Source of the DNA: Candidatus Brocadiaceae bacterium
Lineage (GTDB): Bacteria > Planctomycetota > Brocadiia > SM23-32
DNA: 5,747 bases
Assembly (NCBI GenBank): GCA_030615435.1
Contig: JAUWZH010000174.1
Coordinates: forward strand, 1 to 5,747
Reading direction: 5' to 3'
In this document: piece by piece, positions 1 through 5,747 of the stretch
How the letters are laid out: each line of letters begins with the position of its first letter
Position numbering within the stretch: the stretch's first letter is position 1
Notes under the pieces: generated by a model
What the model saw: the letters and a program-made list of their open reading frames with translations, nothing else
The model's database searches: none
Told to the model about the DNA's origin: nothing
Translations under genes and position numbers: made by a program

Positions 1-64
1 CCGCGAAGGATTCCTCAAAACGCTGCCCTACTTCAGGGAACGAGTCCTCGGCAACGCGCCGTGA
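1..64 (+). CDS. C-terminal end of an unidentified upstream protein (partial)
   Basis: The frame starting at base 2 is open from the window edge and ends at a TGA at 62-64. It encodes 20 residues ending in FRERVLGNAP. The piece is basic and amphipathic, with no recognisable motif, so no function can be given. It lies on the same strand as the prenyl synthase and UbiA genes. A promoter-like element and a 166-base gap separate it from them, so it may be a separate transcription unit. The other two frames here give no better coding solution, but 20 codons are too few for a firm call. Confidence 0.45.
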   Translation, partial: REGFLKTLPYFRERVLGNAP

Positions 65-99
65 GCGGCCATTTCGGGCTGAGCCTGCCCCGTGGGGAT

Positions 100-127
100 T
101 TGACGGTGCCGAAACAGCCTGTAGAAT
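100..127 (+). promoter_or_regulatory. Sigma70-type promoter upstream of the prenyl synthase gene
   Basis: TTGACG (100-105) and TAGAAT (122-127) each match the -35 and -10 consensus at 5 of 6 positions and are separated by 16 bases. In such GC-rich DNA this pairing is unlikely to be chance, and it sits in the only sizeable intergenic gap of the window. Transcription would begin near 134, leaving a leader of about 95 bases before the ATG at 231. The ATG at 126 overlaps the -10 box, so it cannot be used as the start from this promoter. Confidence 0.6.
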
Positions 128-230
128 GGTCCTCAACCCCGTTGCTCCCGATCGTCTGCGTGGGCCATCGAACGGGTGTAGTCTTCAGCGGCCCCTCTCC
201 ACGGCTCTGGGAACGGAAACCGCACCAATC

Positions 231-992
231 ATGCACCCTGCAACTGCCGAGCACTGGAGCAGGATCCTGGGGGACGCTGAGTATGAACTGGCCGCCTCAT
301 ATCTCGATTGCATCGAGCCTGCGCTTCTGGCGGCGGTGCCTGACTGCGGTCCGCTCACCGAGGTGGCGCTTTACATGATAGCGGCGGGCGGCCGCAGAAT
401 CAGGCCGCTGGTGGCACTGGCCGTCTGCGGCGCGCTGGGAGGAAAAACACCCGACGCCACACCGGGTGCAGTAGCGGCGGAACTGGTCCACACCGCAAGC
501 CTGATACACGACGACATCCTGGACCGTTCCACTGAGCGACGCGGCCGACAGGCGGCACACCTGAGGTTCGGCACTAACCTCGCTCTGCTGACGGGGGACA
601 TGCTGTATTTCGCCGCCGTGGAGGCGGCACAGGCGCTCTGTGGGGCAGTGAGCGTCCTGAACGCGGCGTGCAACGGGATGTGTCTGGGGGAGGTTACGAA
701 GGAACGAATCGAATCGGCCAGGCTCAAAAGCGGGGCCCTCTTTCGGGCGGCGGCAGAAATAGGGGCGCTCGCCGCCGGTGTCTCGCAGCAAAGGGTCAGG
801 TCGGCCGGGGACTTCGGTGAGAAGCTCGGCACGGCCTACCAGTTACGGGACGACGAACTGGACGGCGAGCAGAACGCCTCCCCTCTGCGTTTCGCCGACG
901 AAGCCCGCTCCGAACTCGCAGCCCTGCCGGCTTCCTCCGCAAAGGAACTGCTCGTGCAGCTCACTCGATTCGCATGGCGGAGGTCCGAGTAG
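231..992 (+). CDS. Short trans-isoprenyl diphosphate synthase (polyprenyl synthetase family)
   Basis: This soluble enzyme would condense isopentenyl diphosphate onto an allylic diphosphate to build a linear polyprenyl diphosphate. In the 253 residues I see GGRRIRP (53-59), the first Asp-rich motif LIHDDILD with D94, D95 and D98, RRGR (103-106), the K166-S167 region, and the second Asp-rich motif YQLRDDELD with D207, D208 and D211. Both Mg-diphosphate sites are therefore present. Residues -5 and -4 before the first motif are Ala and Ser, which in this family usually goes with products longer than C15 (inference). The protein is short: family members are about 300-330 residues, and the segment normally following the second motif is missing, although a terminal LPASSAKELL helix remains. 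The open frame extends to an ATG at 126, but that lies in the promoter -10 box; 231 is the next ATG and starts just before the first helix. It has only a weak Shine-Dalgarno. The stop TAG shares its G with the UbiA start. Confidence 0.85.
   Translation: MHPATAEHWSRILGDAEYELAASYLDCIEPALLAAVPDCGPLTEVALYMIAAGGRRIRPLVALAVCGALGGKTPDATPGAVAAELVHTASLIHDDILDRSTERRGRQAAHLRFGTNLALLTGDMLYFAAVEAAQALCGAVSVLNAACNGMCLGEVTKERIESARLKSGALFRAAAEIGALAAGVSQQRVRSAGDFGEKLGTAYQLRDDELDGEQNASPLRFADEARSELAALPASSAKELLVQLTRFAWRRSE
979..983 (+). promoter_or_regulatory. Shine-Dalgarno GGAGG deciding the UbiA start
   Basis: GGAGG lies 8 bases before the GTG at 992, an ideal spacing. The in-frame ATG at 974 has no such site. 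The GTG overlaps the synthase stop as TAGTG, so UbiA is probably translationally coupled to the synthase. Confidence 0.7.
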
Positions 993-1948
993 TGGGCTCT
1001 GAAAGAGCTTCGGTCGTTGGGGCCCTCGTTGATCTGACGCGCATCATGTATCTTGGCCCCGCCGTTCTGAGCCTGTTCCTGCTTGGCGCCCTGGTAGCGA
1101 TGCCGGAAGGGCCGATGTGAGGGACGCTGGTTCGGATACTGTTTGGGGGGATTGTGGGATTCTCGGGCGGCTGCGTTCTGAATGACTGGGCCGACCGCGC
1201 CACCGACCGCACCGTTCTGGCCGCCCGCGCCCAGCACGAAGACTACGCCAGGCAGTTGCGCAGAGAGCGGCGCTTCACCGGCACCCGGCCGATAGCCGCG
1301 GGGATCGTTTCCCCCGGGGCGGCCCTGGCTTTCGCCCTTGCGCTGGTAGGCATCTCGGCGGCGGTGATACTGACATTCTCCGCCCCTCACCGCTGGTATG
1401 TGCTCGGCGCGCTGGGAGTCGGCCTCATCGGCGAGCCCCTGTACTGCGCCATAAAGCGAAAGCAAAGGCGCTTTCCCGCGGCCACGTTCTTTCACGGAAT
1501 CGTCCTGGCAATGTGCCCGGTGGCGGGCTACCTCGCGGTTCGGCGCCCTGACCTGACGGCGCTGTTCGTGTTCACCTCTTTATATTTCTGGGAAGTCGGT
1601 TTCAACCAGCTCTACGACACCGTGGACGCAGAGAACGACCGCCGGCGCGGCATCACCACGCTAAGTTCAGCCGTGGGCTTGCGCTTCGTGGCGGTATGGA
1701 CTCTGGTGCTCTCCGTCCTGACCACCGCCTCTTTTATCTCGCTGTGGTGGAGCTCGCGCTCAGGCCCCGCAATGCTCGTCGGCATATGCGCCGCCGGGCT
1801 CCTTCTCATCGGCACGGACGCGCTGCTGCTGCTCCGCCGGAGGCTCGGCGTGGCCAGTGCGGCAATCGGGATCCACCTGATATACCTGCCCTTTGTCGTA
1901 GCGGCGACGGCCCTCGACACCGCCCTGAAGTGGCTCTCCGTTTACTGA
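992..1948 (+). CDS. UbiA-family membrane prenyltransferase, interrupted by an in-frame TGA
   Basis: UbiA proteins are polytopic membrane enzymes that transfer a prenyl chain to an aromatic, glyceryl-phosphate or other acceptor. Read from GTG 992 this is 318 codons. TM1 is at about residues 19-37. TM2 (about 46-63) runs into N64-D65-x-x-D68-x-x-x-D72, the first UbiA Asp-rich motif, followed by RPI at 99-101. The second motif, YDTVDAEND with D209, D212 and D216, is followed by GITTLSSAVG, typical of the family. Codon 43 (1118-1120) is TGA, in the loop between TM1 and TM2. The frame, hydrophobicity pattern and UbiA-like layout continue on both sides, so this is one gene with a nonsense change (TGG to TGA is the simplest) or a base-call error. 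An automatic caller would probably start at the GTG at 1154, inside TM2, which would lose TM1. Between the first motif and RPI there are 26 residues rather than the usual 7 or so. The acceptor cannot be predicted. The synthase next door probably supplies the prenyl donor. Confidence 0.8.
1118..1120 (+). other. In-frame TGA interrupting UbiA
   Basis: The context is PM-stop-GTLVRIL. TGA terminates UbiA itself at 1946-1948, the upstream gene, the glycosyltransferase and the flippase, so it is not a recoded sense codon in this genome. UbiA is not known as a selenoprotein family. A nonsense mutation or a sequencing error is most likely. Confidence 0.75.
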
Positions 1949-1969
1949 GAAACGACGCCCCCCGCGCAG

Positions 1970-2423
1970 CTACGGCGCGCTCCAGGTCTTTCCGTCATCG
2001 CCGAGGCGAATCCACGAGCCGAGCCACCGGCGCACCATTGCATCGGTCCACGTGCTCAGTCTCTCTTCCCGGAGGGCAATTTCCTCGGCGTTCATGCCGA
2101 ACACTTCGAAGAACTTACGGGTGTCGCTCGTGAACCAGCTCACCAGCATCGCCGTGCCGCCGAGGTTGAGGACGCCCGCGTCACGATCGTCAATGGGCGT
2201 GTCGCTGATTACGCGGGGAGGCGACCAGGTCCGGCCCGTCGTCCTCACTGAAATTCAGCACCGTCTTGCCGAACGGACAGACGTGCCACACACGCAGTCC
2301 GGAACTGGAGACCACCAGCCTCCCGTCGTCCATGCGTGCAATGGAGGGCCACCCGAAATACCCGAACTGCTCTCCTTCGAGCCTGCATACGATCCCGTGC
2401 TCCGCTTCCACCTCAGTGCTCAT
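1970..2423 (-). pseudogene. Sialidase-like (BNR/Asp-box) gene, frameshifted and 3'-truncated
   Basis: The gene starts at the ATG at 2423, overlapping the flippase stop as ATGA. The first 63 residues include a segment typical of bacterial sialidase/neuraminidase-like beta-propellers: GWPSIARMDDGR (24-35), then SSGLRVWHVCPFGKTVL. The frame then slips. Dropping one base within 2233-2237 joins it to the second frame and produces SEDDGRTWSPP, a perfect Asp-box (SxDxGxTW), followed by DTPIDDRDAG and GGTAMLVSWF. A second, degenerate Asp-box, LGDDGKTW, ends the protein, which stops at a TAG (1972-1970) after about 150 repaired codons. Family members are usually well over 300 residues, so most of the propeller is absent. 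No continuation is seen in any - strand frame beyond the stop, where the UbiA 3' end lies. Without repair the first frame reads on to a stop at 2190. The intact family would hydrolyse or bind sialic-acid-type or other glycosides; this copy is very unlikely to be active. Confidence 0.75.
2420..2423 (-). other. ATGA stop/start overlap, flippase to sialidase-like gene
   Basis: The flippase TGA (2422-2420) overlaps the ATG (2423-2421) of the sialidase-like gene by two bases, an arrangement typical of translational coupling. It fixes both the flippase end and the sialidase start. Confidence 0.75.
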
Positions 2424-3808
2424 CGCTCTGCTTTGCTTTCGTCCCACTGGCGGCAACTTTGCCGGATGGCAAACCGGCACGCGCCATAGAACAGGATACA
2501 GTACAATACCTCTATTCCCACTATGAGGCCCATGCACCCTGGCGCACCAAAGCGGCTGATCAGGGGGTAGACCGCCAGCAGGGACGTGGTGCCGCTCACC
2601 GCGTGAACGGCGAAATGAAGCCTGGTCCTGCGCAAGCAGATCAGCCCCAACGAGAGCGTCCTGACAATAGCCATCAGGAAGAGCTGCACGACGAAACACC
2701 GTACGACCCACGCCACATGGTCGTACCTCCCCGCGTAAAACAAGTGCAGCAGCGGCTGCGCGAAGGCTGCCAGGGGCAGCGCCAAAACGCCCACCACGAG
2801 CAACAGGCCGACGCGCCGAACGGCCAGGTACCTGGCAAGCGCCGCAGGGCCGCTTTTGGAAAGGACTTGCGAGCCCCGCGCCAGGAAGACATTGCTGAGC
2901 GGCGTGGCCACCAGACTGAGAGGAGCCGCGATGGAAAGCGCCGCGAAAACGCCCGCAGTCGTGCCGAGGCCGTGCAGCATCCCCAGAGCCAGGATAGGAA
3001 AAAAGCGCGCCACCCACATCATGCCGCAGGAGCCTGCCACCCAGTGACCGAATCCCCAGAAGGACCGAGCCGTCTCGCCCAGGCGTTCCAGGCCCCGGGC
3101 AAGCGAAAAGGGGACGTAGCGTCTGGCAATGAGCAACGCGAATCCATCCGCAGCGCCAAGGGCCAGCCACGCAGTTACCGGACTGAGAAGGCCCCTGAAG
3201 TAGAGAACGAACACGCCGAGCGCGAACACGGCCCGCGAAGAACCGCTCACCAACACCACCGTCCGCGGCCTGTGGAGGCTGTAAAGGGAAGCCCGCATCA
3301 ACTCGCGCCCCGCCACGAACAAGCTCGCCGCCGCCAGGGCCGAGACGGCGCCTATGAGGTGGGCTTCCGCTCCGATCACGGACATACAGCCCACCGCCGC
3401 CCACATGGTCGCGAAAAAGATCAGCGCCAGTGCCAGTTCGAGGATTGCCGCGGCACCGAGAGTGGCGGGACGCTCACTGCGCCCCTGCGCCGGAACGAAG
3501 ACCATAACGGGCAGCTCTACCAGTGAGTGGCGTAGTCCATTCAGCAATATGAGGAGGAACTTCGTGATCCCGAAGGCGGCAAACACCGATTTGGTGCAGG
3601 TTCTGCCAAGCAGAACGGTCGCCAGCAGCATTGCTATGCTGAACACGAACCGGTCGCCCACCGAAGCAACGGGCTCCACGAGCGGGCTGGTCCCCACCCA
3701 GCGAACGAGCCTTCGGAACGGGCTCGCAGAAGGGGAGCCTTCCTGCCGCTCTCGCTCCCGAGCGGGCTGCCTCGAAAGGGCCGGGCGGCTCCCGCCGTTG
3801 TCACTCAT
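2420..3808 (-). CDS. Polysaccharide flippase, Wzx/MOP (MATE-like) type
   Basis: This is a 462-residue polytopic inner-membrane protein expected to flip lipid-linked glycan units across the membrane. A basic, Ser/Arg-rich cytoplasmic N-terminus (1-50) is followed by many hydrophobic segments, at roughly 53-68, 78-90, 118-140, 150-166, 184-204, 210-227, 255-278, 283-305, 333-350, 370-390 and 425-446. The stretch LLHLFYAGRYDHVAWVVRCF (353-372) matches the region seen in many polysaccharide-export proteins, where a loop with Phe and Tyr precedes a late TM helix. Conservation is otherwise only at the level of topology, as usual for Wzx, so O-antigen flippase, MviN-like or other MOP members cannot be separated. 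The frame is open upstream to 3865, but ATG 3808 is preferred: it overlaps the stop of the preceding gene as ATGA and has GAAGG about 9 bases upstream. The neighbours (glycosyltransferase, sialidase-like protein) support a role in surface glycan assembly. Confidence 0.75.
   Translation of the reverse strand: MSDNGGSRPALSRQPARERERQEGSPSASPFRRLVRWVGTSPLVEPVASVGDRFVFSIAMLLATVLLGRTCTKSVFAAFGITKFLLILLNGLRHSLVELPVMVFVPAQGRSERPATLGAAAILELALALIFFATMWAAVGCMSVIGAEAHLIGAVSALAAASLFVAGRELMRASLYSLHRPRTVVLVSGSSRAVFALGVFVLYFRGLLSPVTAWLALGAADGFALLIARRYVPFSLARGLERLGETARSFWGFGHWVAGSCGMMWVARFFPILALGMLHGLGTTAGVFAALSIAAPLSLVATPLSNVFLARGSQVLSKSGPAALARYLAVRRVGLLLVVGVLALPLAAFAQPLLHLFYAGRYDHVAWVVRCFVVQLFLMAIVRTLSLGLICLRRTRLHFAVHAVSGTTSLLAVYPLISRFGAPGCMGLIVGIEVLYCILFYGACRFAIRQSCRQWDESKAER
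3805..3808 (-). other. ATGA stop/start overlap, glycosyltransferase to flippase
   Basis: The glycosyltransferase TGA (3807-3805) overlaps the flippase ATG (3808-3806). Together with the AAGG at 3821-3818 this selects the flippase start and indicates a single operon. Confidence 0.75.
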
Positions 3809-5298
3809 TGGCAGGCACCTTCGAGCGCCAGAGAGGCCAGGCGTGCCGTATCGGGTCCCATACACGTCTGAAGCTGGGCGAGGTATGCTACAGCACTGCC
3901 GAACGCCAGGTATCCGAACCGCTCCCCCTTGTGCCAGGTCTCCACATCAGCGGAGCACTCTTCCTCCACCCGGACCCTTATCGCCCCGAACCGCGTGGGA
4001 AAAGACCCCTCAACGTGCGCAACAGGCTCCCACGAGACTCGGGCCTCCCATTGCCAAGGCCCCATTTCATATGTGCCAGGTTCCACGGCGATGTAACCGA
4101 TGACCTCTTCGGGGTGCGGGGATTTCCGCGCCTCCGCATGCTGCATCGTCACGGAGAACCCGGCCGGGCTGATCCGCCCCTGGCGCGTCAGGACGGGCTC
4201 CGCACCGTTGAAGCTCATGACCTGGGAAAGCACCACCGGCACGCGACGAAACTCGGCCCCGAAACGTCTGTGGATCCAGTCCGGAAAACAGGACGAGCCC
4301 TTCAATCTGTCGGCTTCCAGCACGCCACCACCCGGGAGCGGCGTAATCCCCCTCTCAGCAACGAGATAATACAGAATCTCCCTCTGGTGCGAACCATCCT
4401 GGTGGTCCCATTCCTGAAGCCGCACTTCAAAGCGCTGAGGCTCCACCGAGCGCAAACGCACGAGGACGGGTTCAGCCCCCAGAGAGCTCATCAGGCCGGC
4501 GACGATAACAGGGTCGCTGAAACTGCCCTGCAATTCCACGCGCTGCCACTGGTGATCCGCCAGCACCATGCCGACCTCGAGCCCCGCAGACGAAACCACG
4601 GGCAGCCGAACCGTGCGCCGGACCCATCGCGGATTGCGATACACGCGGATGGGGCGTTCCGGGAATGTCCGCAGGAGCCTCCAGTGGTTTTCGGAGAGGA
4701 AACGGGCTATCGTGCGACACTCCCTGTGCCCATCCAGGAGGGCATATTTGGGGGCACACCACGCATCGGCAAGCCTCTGAAGACCCTCCCGCCCCACATC
4801 GCTGTGCAGGAACTGCATGTTCGAGTAGAGGACGGTTTGCGAGTATGAAGAGACCACGTAGCCGCGGTACTGCGGGTCATGGTCAGCAAGCCAGCGCCCG
4901 GCCTGCACCTGCTCGCGCCTGTGGGCGCGGATCGGATGGCGCAGAGAAAAGGCGAGATATACAAGGACCACGAAAATCACGAGCGCCACACCTGCCCATC
5001 GCTTTCCGACGTCCTTGAGCAGAGAAAACAGCCCCGCCGCGGCAAACACGCACAACAGGGGCATGATCGGGCGATAGTACCTGTCGATGCGCTCTGCACC
5101 CAGCGAAATCACCGTGTGATAGGCAAGAAGGGCGCCGAGAAAGAGGAAGAAATCCGCCCCCCCGGCTTGCAGACGCCTCCGCCCACGGACCAGGAAGTAG
5201 ACCAGCGAGAGGCACATCACCGCCCCGAAGGCCTGTGCCATCTCGATGGAACCGAACAGGAAAGAGCACCAGAATTGGCTACCGAACTCCTTCATCAC
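3805..5298 (-). CDS. C-terminal part of a GT39/PMT-like glycosyltransferase with H-lectin-like repeats (frameshifted gene)
   Basis: This 497-codon frame begins at a GTG (5298) that overlaps the upstream frame by 20 bases. It looks like the second half of one membrane glycosyltransferase. Four TM segments (about 19-37, 50-67, 77-95, 101-119) include ERIDRYYRPIMPLL (69-82), the pattern seen before a late TM helix of ArnT/PMT-like GT39 enzymes. Residues 120-222 form the usual extracytoplasmic tail of the family, ending in PIRVYRNP. Residues 240-470 hold beta-sandwich repeats resembling H-type lectin domains, an unusual extension. Deleting one base of the CCCC at 5302-5305 (+ strand) makes the two frames continuous through FGRVMKEFGSQFW. 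The catalytic Asp region of GT39 lies in the first periplasmic loop, before this frame and outside the window, so this part alone should not be active. GT39 enzymes transfer sugars from polyprenyl-phosphate donors to acceptors outside the inner membrane. The gene overlaps the flippase as ATGA. Confidence 0.7.
   Translation of the reverse strand: MMKEFGSQFWCSFLFGSIEMAQAFGAVMCLSLVYFLVRGRRRLQAGGADFFLFLGALLAYHTVISLGAERIDRYYRPIMPLLCVFAAAGLFSLLKDVGKRWAGVALVIFVVLVYLAFSLRHPIRAHRREQVQAGRWLADHDPQYRGYVVSSYSQTVLYSNMQFLHSDVGREGLQRLADAWCAPKYALLDGHRECRTIARFLSENHWRLLRTFPERPIRVYRNPRWVRRTVRLPVVSSAGLEVGMVLADHQWQRVELQGSFSDPVIVAGLMSSLGAEPVLVRLRSVEPQRFEVRLQEWDHQDGSHQREILYYLVAERGITPLPGGGVLEADRLKGSSCFPDWIHRRFGAEFRRVPVVLSQVMSFNGAEPVLTRQGRISPAGFSVTMQHAEARKSPHPEEVIGYIAVEPGTYEMGPWQWEARVSWEPVAHVEGSFPTRFGAIRVRVEEECSADVETWHKGERFGYLAFGSAVAYLAQLQTCMGPDTARLASLALEGACQ
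3889..4581 (-). other. H-type-lectin-like beta-sandwich repeats in the glycosyltransferase C-terminus
   Basis: Unit 1 (residues 240-337 of the frame starting at 5298) contains LEVGMVLADHQWQRV, DPVIVAGLMSSLGAEPVLVR and FEVRLQEWDHQDGSH followed by YLVAERG. Unit 2 (338-410) contains VPVVLSQVMSFNGAEPVLTR, a FSVTMQHAEA strand and IGYIAVEPG. A third, partial unit (420-470) has FGAIRVRVEEECSADVE and a GER-FGYLAFG end. All follow the order of a PVV/PVI strand, an S-x-x-G-A-E-P-V-L turn, a GF/RF strand with an acidic loop, and a YLV/YIA strand. This resembles tandem repeats in bacterial secreted proteins related to H-type lectins (recalled, not searched). They would face the periplasm and might bind glycan. 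Confidence 0.65.
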
Positions 5299-5747
5299 TC
5301 GCCCCGAACAGCTTGAGCTCCACAGACCGGGCAGGATCCTCGACTTTCCGGATGACGGCCTGACTGAACATCAAGCGCCCCGTCTGCCTGTGGAGCCAGA
5401 TGTAATACGGCAACTCCAGAGCCCAGAACGAGACGAAGATGCAAACGGCAATCAGCACCTTCTTGCGCAGCGCCCCCGCTGCCTTTACGAAGGGCGCCGC
5501 GCAGAACAGAGGCATGAGCACGGCGGCCTCCACACGCGTCATGAAGGCGAAAAAACCGACCACCCCTACCAGCACAGCGTATAGCGGCCAGAGGCGCCGC
5601 GTGCGAAAGCTCAAAAGAAGCAGGTAGAACGCAAGCAGCAGGAAAAACCCCGCAGGAACCTCACGCCGGACCTCTGCGCTCGCCCTGGCCAGTACCGGGT
5701 GAAAGGCAACCATCCCGGCGGCAAGGCCGGCCACCAGGCGAGGCTTG
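5279..5747 (-). CDS. N-terminal/middle part of the GT39/PMT-like glycosyltransferase (partial, frameshifted)
   Basis: The frame enters from the right window edge and ends at a TAG (5281-5279). It holds about five hydrophobic segments. The pattern AGLAAGMVAFHPVLARASAE followed by VPAGFFLLLAFYLLLLSF matches the GT39 stretch in which a small TM helix with H-P is followed by a conserved acidic/Arg region. Next comes MTRVEAAVLMPL, the counterpart of the family's TRPEGLLL-type segment. The frame closes with ELPYYIWLHRQTGRLMF, which in GT39 proteins is the loop leading to the later TM helices found in the frame at 3805-5298. The stop therefore falls mid-protein. The real N-terminus, first periplasmic loop with catalytic acids, and promoter lie beyond the window. 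The sugar and acceptor cannot be predicted; the flippase and sialidase-like neighbours suggest a cell-surface glycan. Confidence 0.7.
   Translation of the reverse strand, partial: KPRLVAGLAAGMVAFHPVLARASAEVRREVPAGFFLLLAFYLLLLSFRTRRLWPLYAVLVGVVGFFAFMTRVEAAVLMPLFCAAPFVKAAGALRKKVLIAVCIFVSFWALELPYYIWLHRQTGRLMFSQAVIRKVEDPARSVELKLFGASDEGVR

Noticed and set aside
84..99. Possible terminator hairpin around CCCCGTGGGG after the upstream gene
   Set aside because: The stem is only three usable pairs with a four-base loop and no real T-run.
126..230. Upstream N-terminal extension of the prenyl synthase from ATG 126
   Set aside because: The ATG overlaps the promoter -10 box, there is no ribosome site, and the extension has no family similarity.
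1118..1160. Selenocysteine or genetic-code reassignment reading of the UbiA TGA
   Set aside because: TGA is a normal stop in at least four genes here, including both ATGA junctions. No selenoprotein UbiA is known to me, and no convincing SECIS-like stem was seen by eye.
836..1495. - strand open frame antisense to the synthase/UbiA junction
   Set aside because: It has no domain, is Arg/Gly-rich, and lies opposite two genes with clear catalytic motifs.
2190..3404. - strand open frame of about 404 codons overlapping the flippase
   Set aside because: Only its last 77 codons (from 2423) are real, as the start of the sialidase-like gene. The rest is Gly/Arg-rich shadow of the flippase.
2336..3526. 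Long + strand open frame of about 396 codons opposite the flippase
   Set aside because: It is Arg/Gln/His/Pro-rich with no domain and lies antisense to a convincing membrane protein. It is a GC-driven shadow.
3808..4848. Long + strand open frame of about 346 codons opposite the glycosyltransferase tail
   Set aside because: The composition is low-complexity Arg/Pro/His-rich. The - strand has recognisable repeats and TM segments with a coupled neighbour.

Overview
This is a GC-rich bacterial window with two convergent gene blocks. Codons are strongly G/C-biased at third positions, and TGA and TAG are both ordinary stops. Nothing in the sequence fixes the taxon. Dense, overlapping genes, a recognisable sigma70-type promoter, a sialidase-like gene and tandem H-lectin-like repeats would fit an uncultured planctomycete-, lentisphaera- or kiritimatiella-like bacterium, but that is a weak inference.

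Left block, + strand (1-1948): the last 20 codons of an unidentified gene come first. They are followed by a promoter-bearing gap, a short trans-type polyprenyl diphosphate synthase (231-992) and a UbiA-family membrane prenyltransferase (992-1948). The last two overlap by one base (TAGTG), with a GGAGG Shine-Dalgarno inside the synthase gene. The synthase would make a prenyl diphosphate and UbiA would attach it to an acceptor, for a quinone, lipid or meroterpenoid product that cannot be named from this window. UbiA carries an in-frame TGA at codon 43.

Right block, - strand (5747-1970, read right to left): this is a surface-polysaccharide type operon. It holds a GT39/PMT-like polytopic glycosyltransferase (split by a +1 frameshift) whose C-terminus carries H-lectin-like repeats, then a Wzx/MOP-type polysaccharide flippase, then a sialidase-like Asp-box protein. 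The last two junctions are ATGA stop/start overlaps. The sialidase gene has its own single-base frameshift, which splits a textbook Asp-box, and it stops after about 150 codons, 21 bases from the UbiA stop.

Three of the five main genes are therefore interrupted by single-base lesions, two of them in short G/C runs. Either the read or assembly is error-prone here or the locus is decaying. The most interesting biology is the glycosyltransferase-lectin fusion and the unusually short prenyl synthase paired with UbiA. I see no RNA genes, CRISPR arrays, insertion sequences or convincing terminators.
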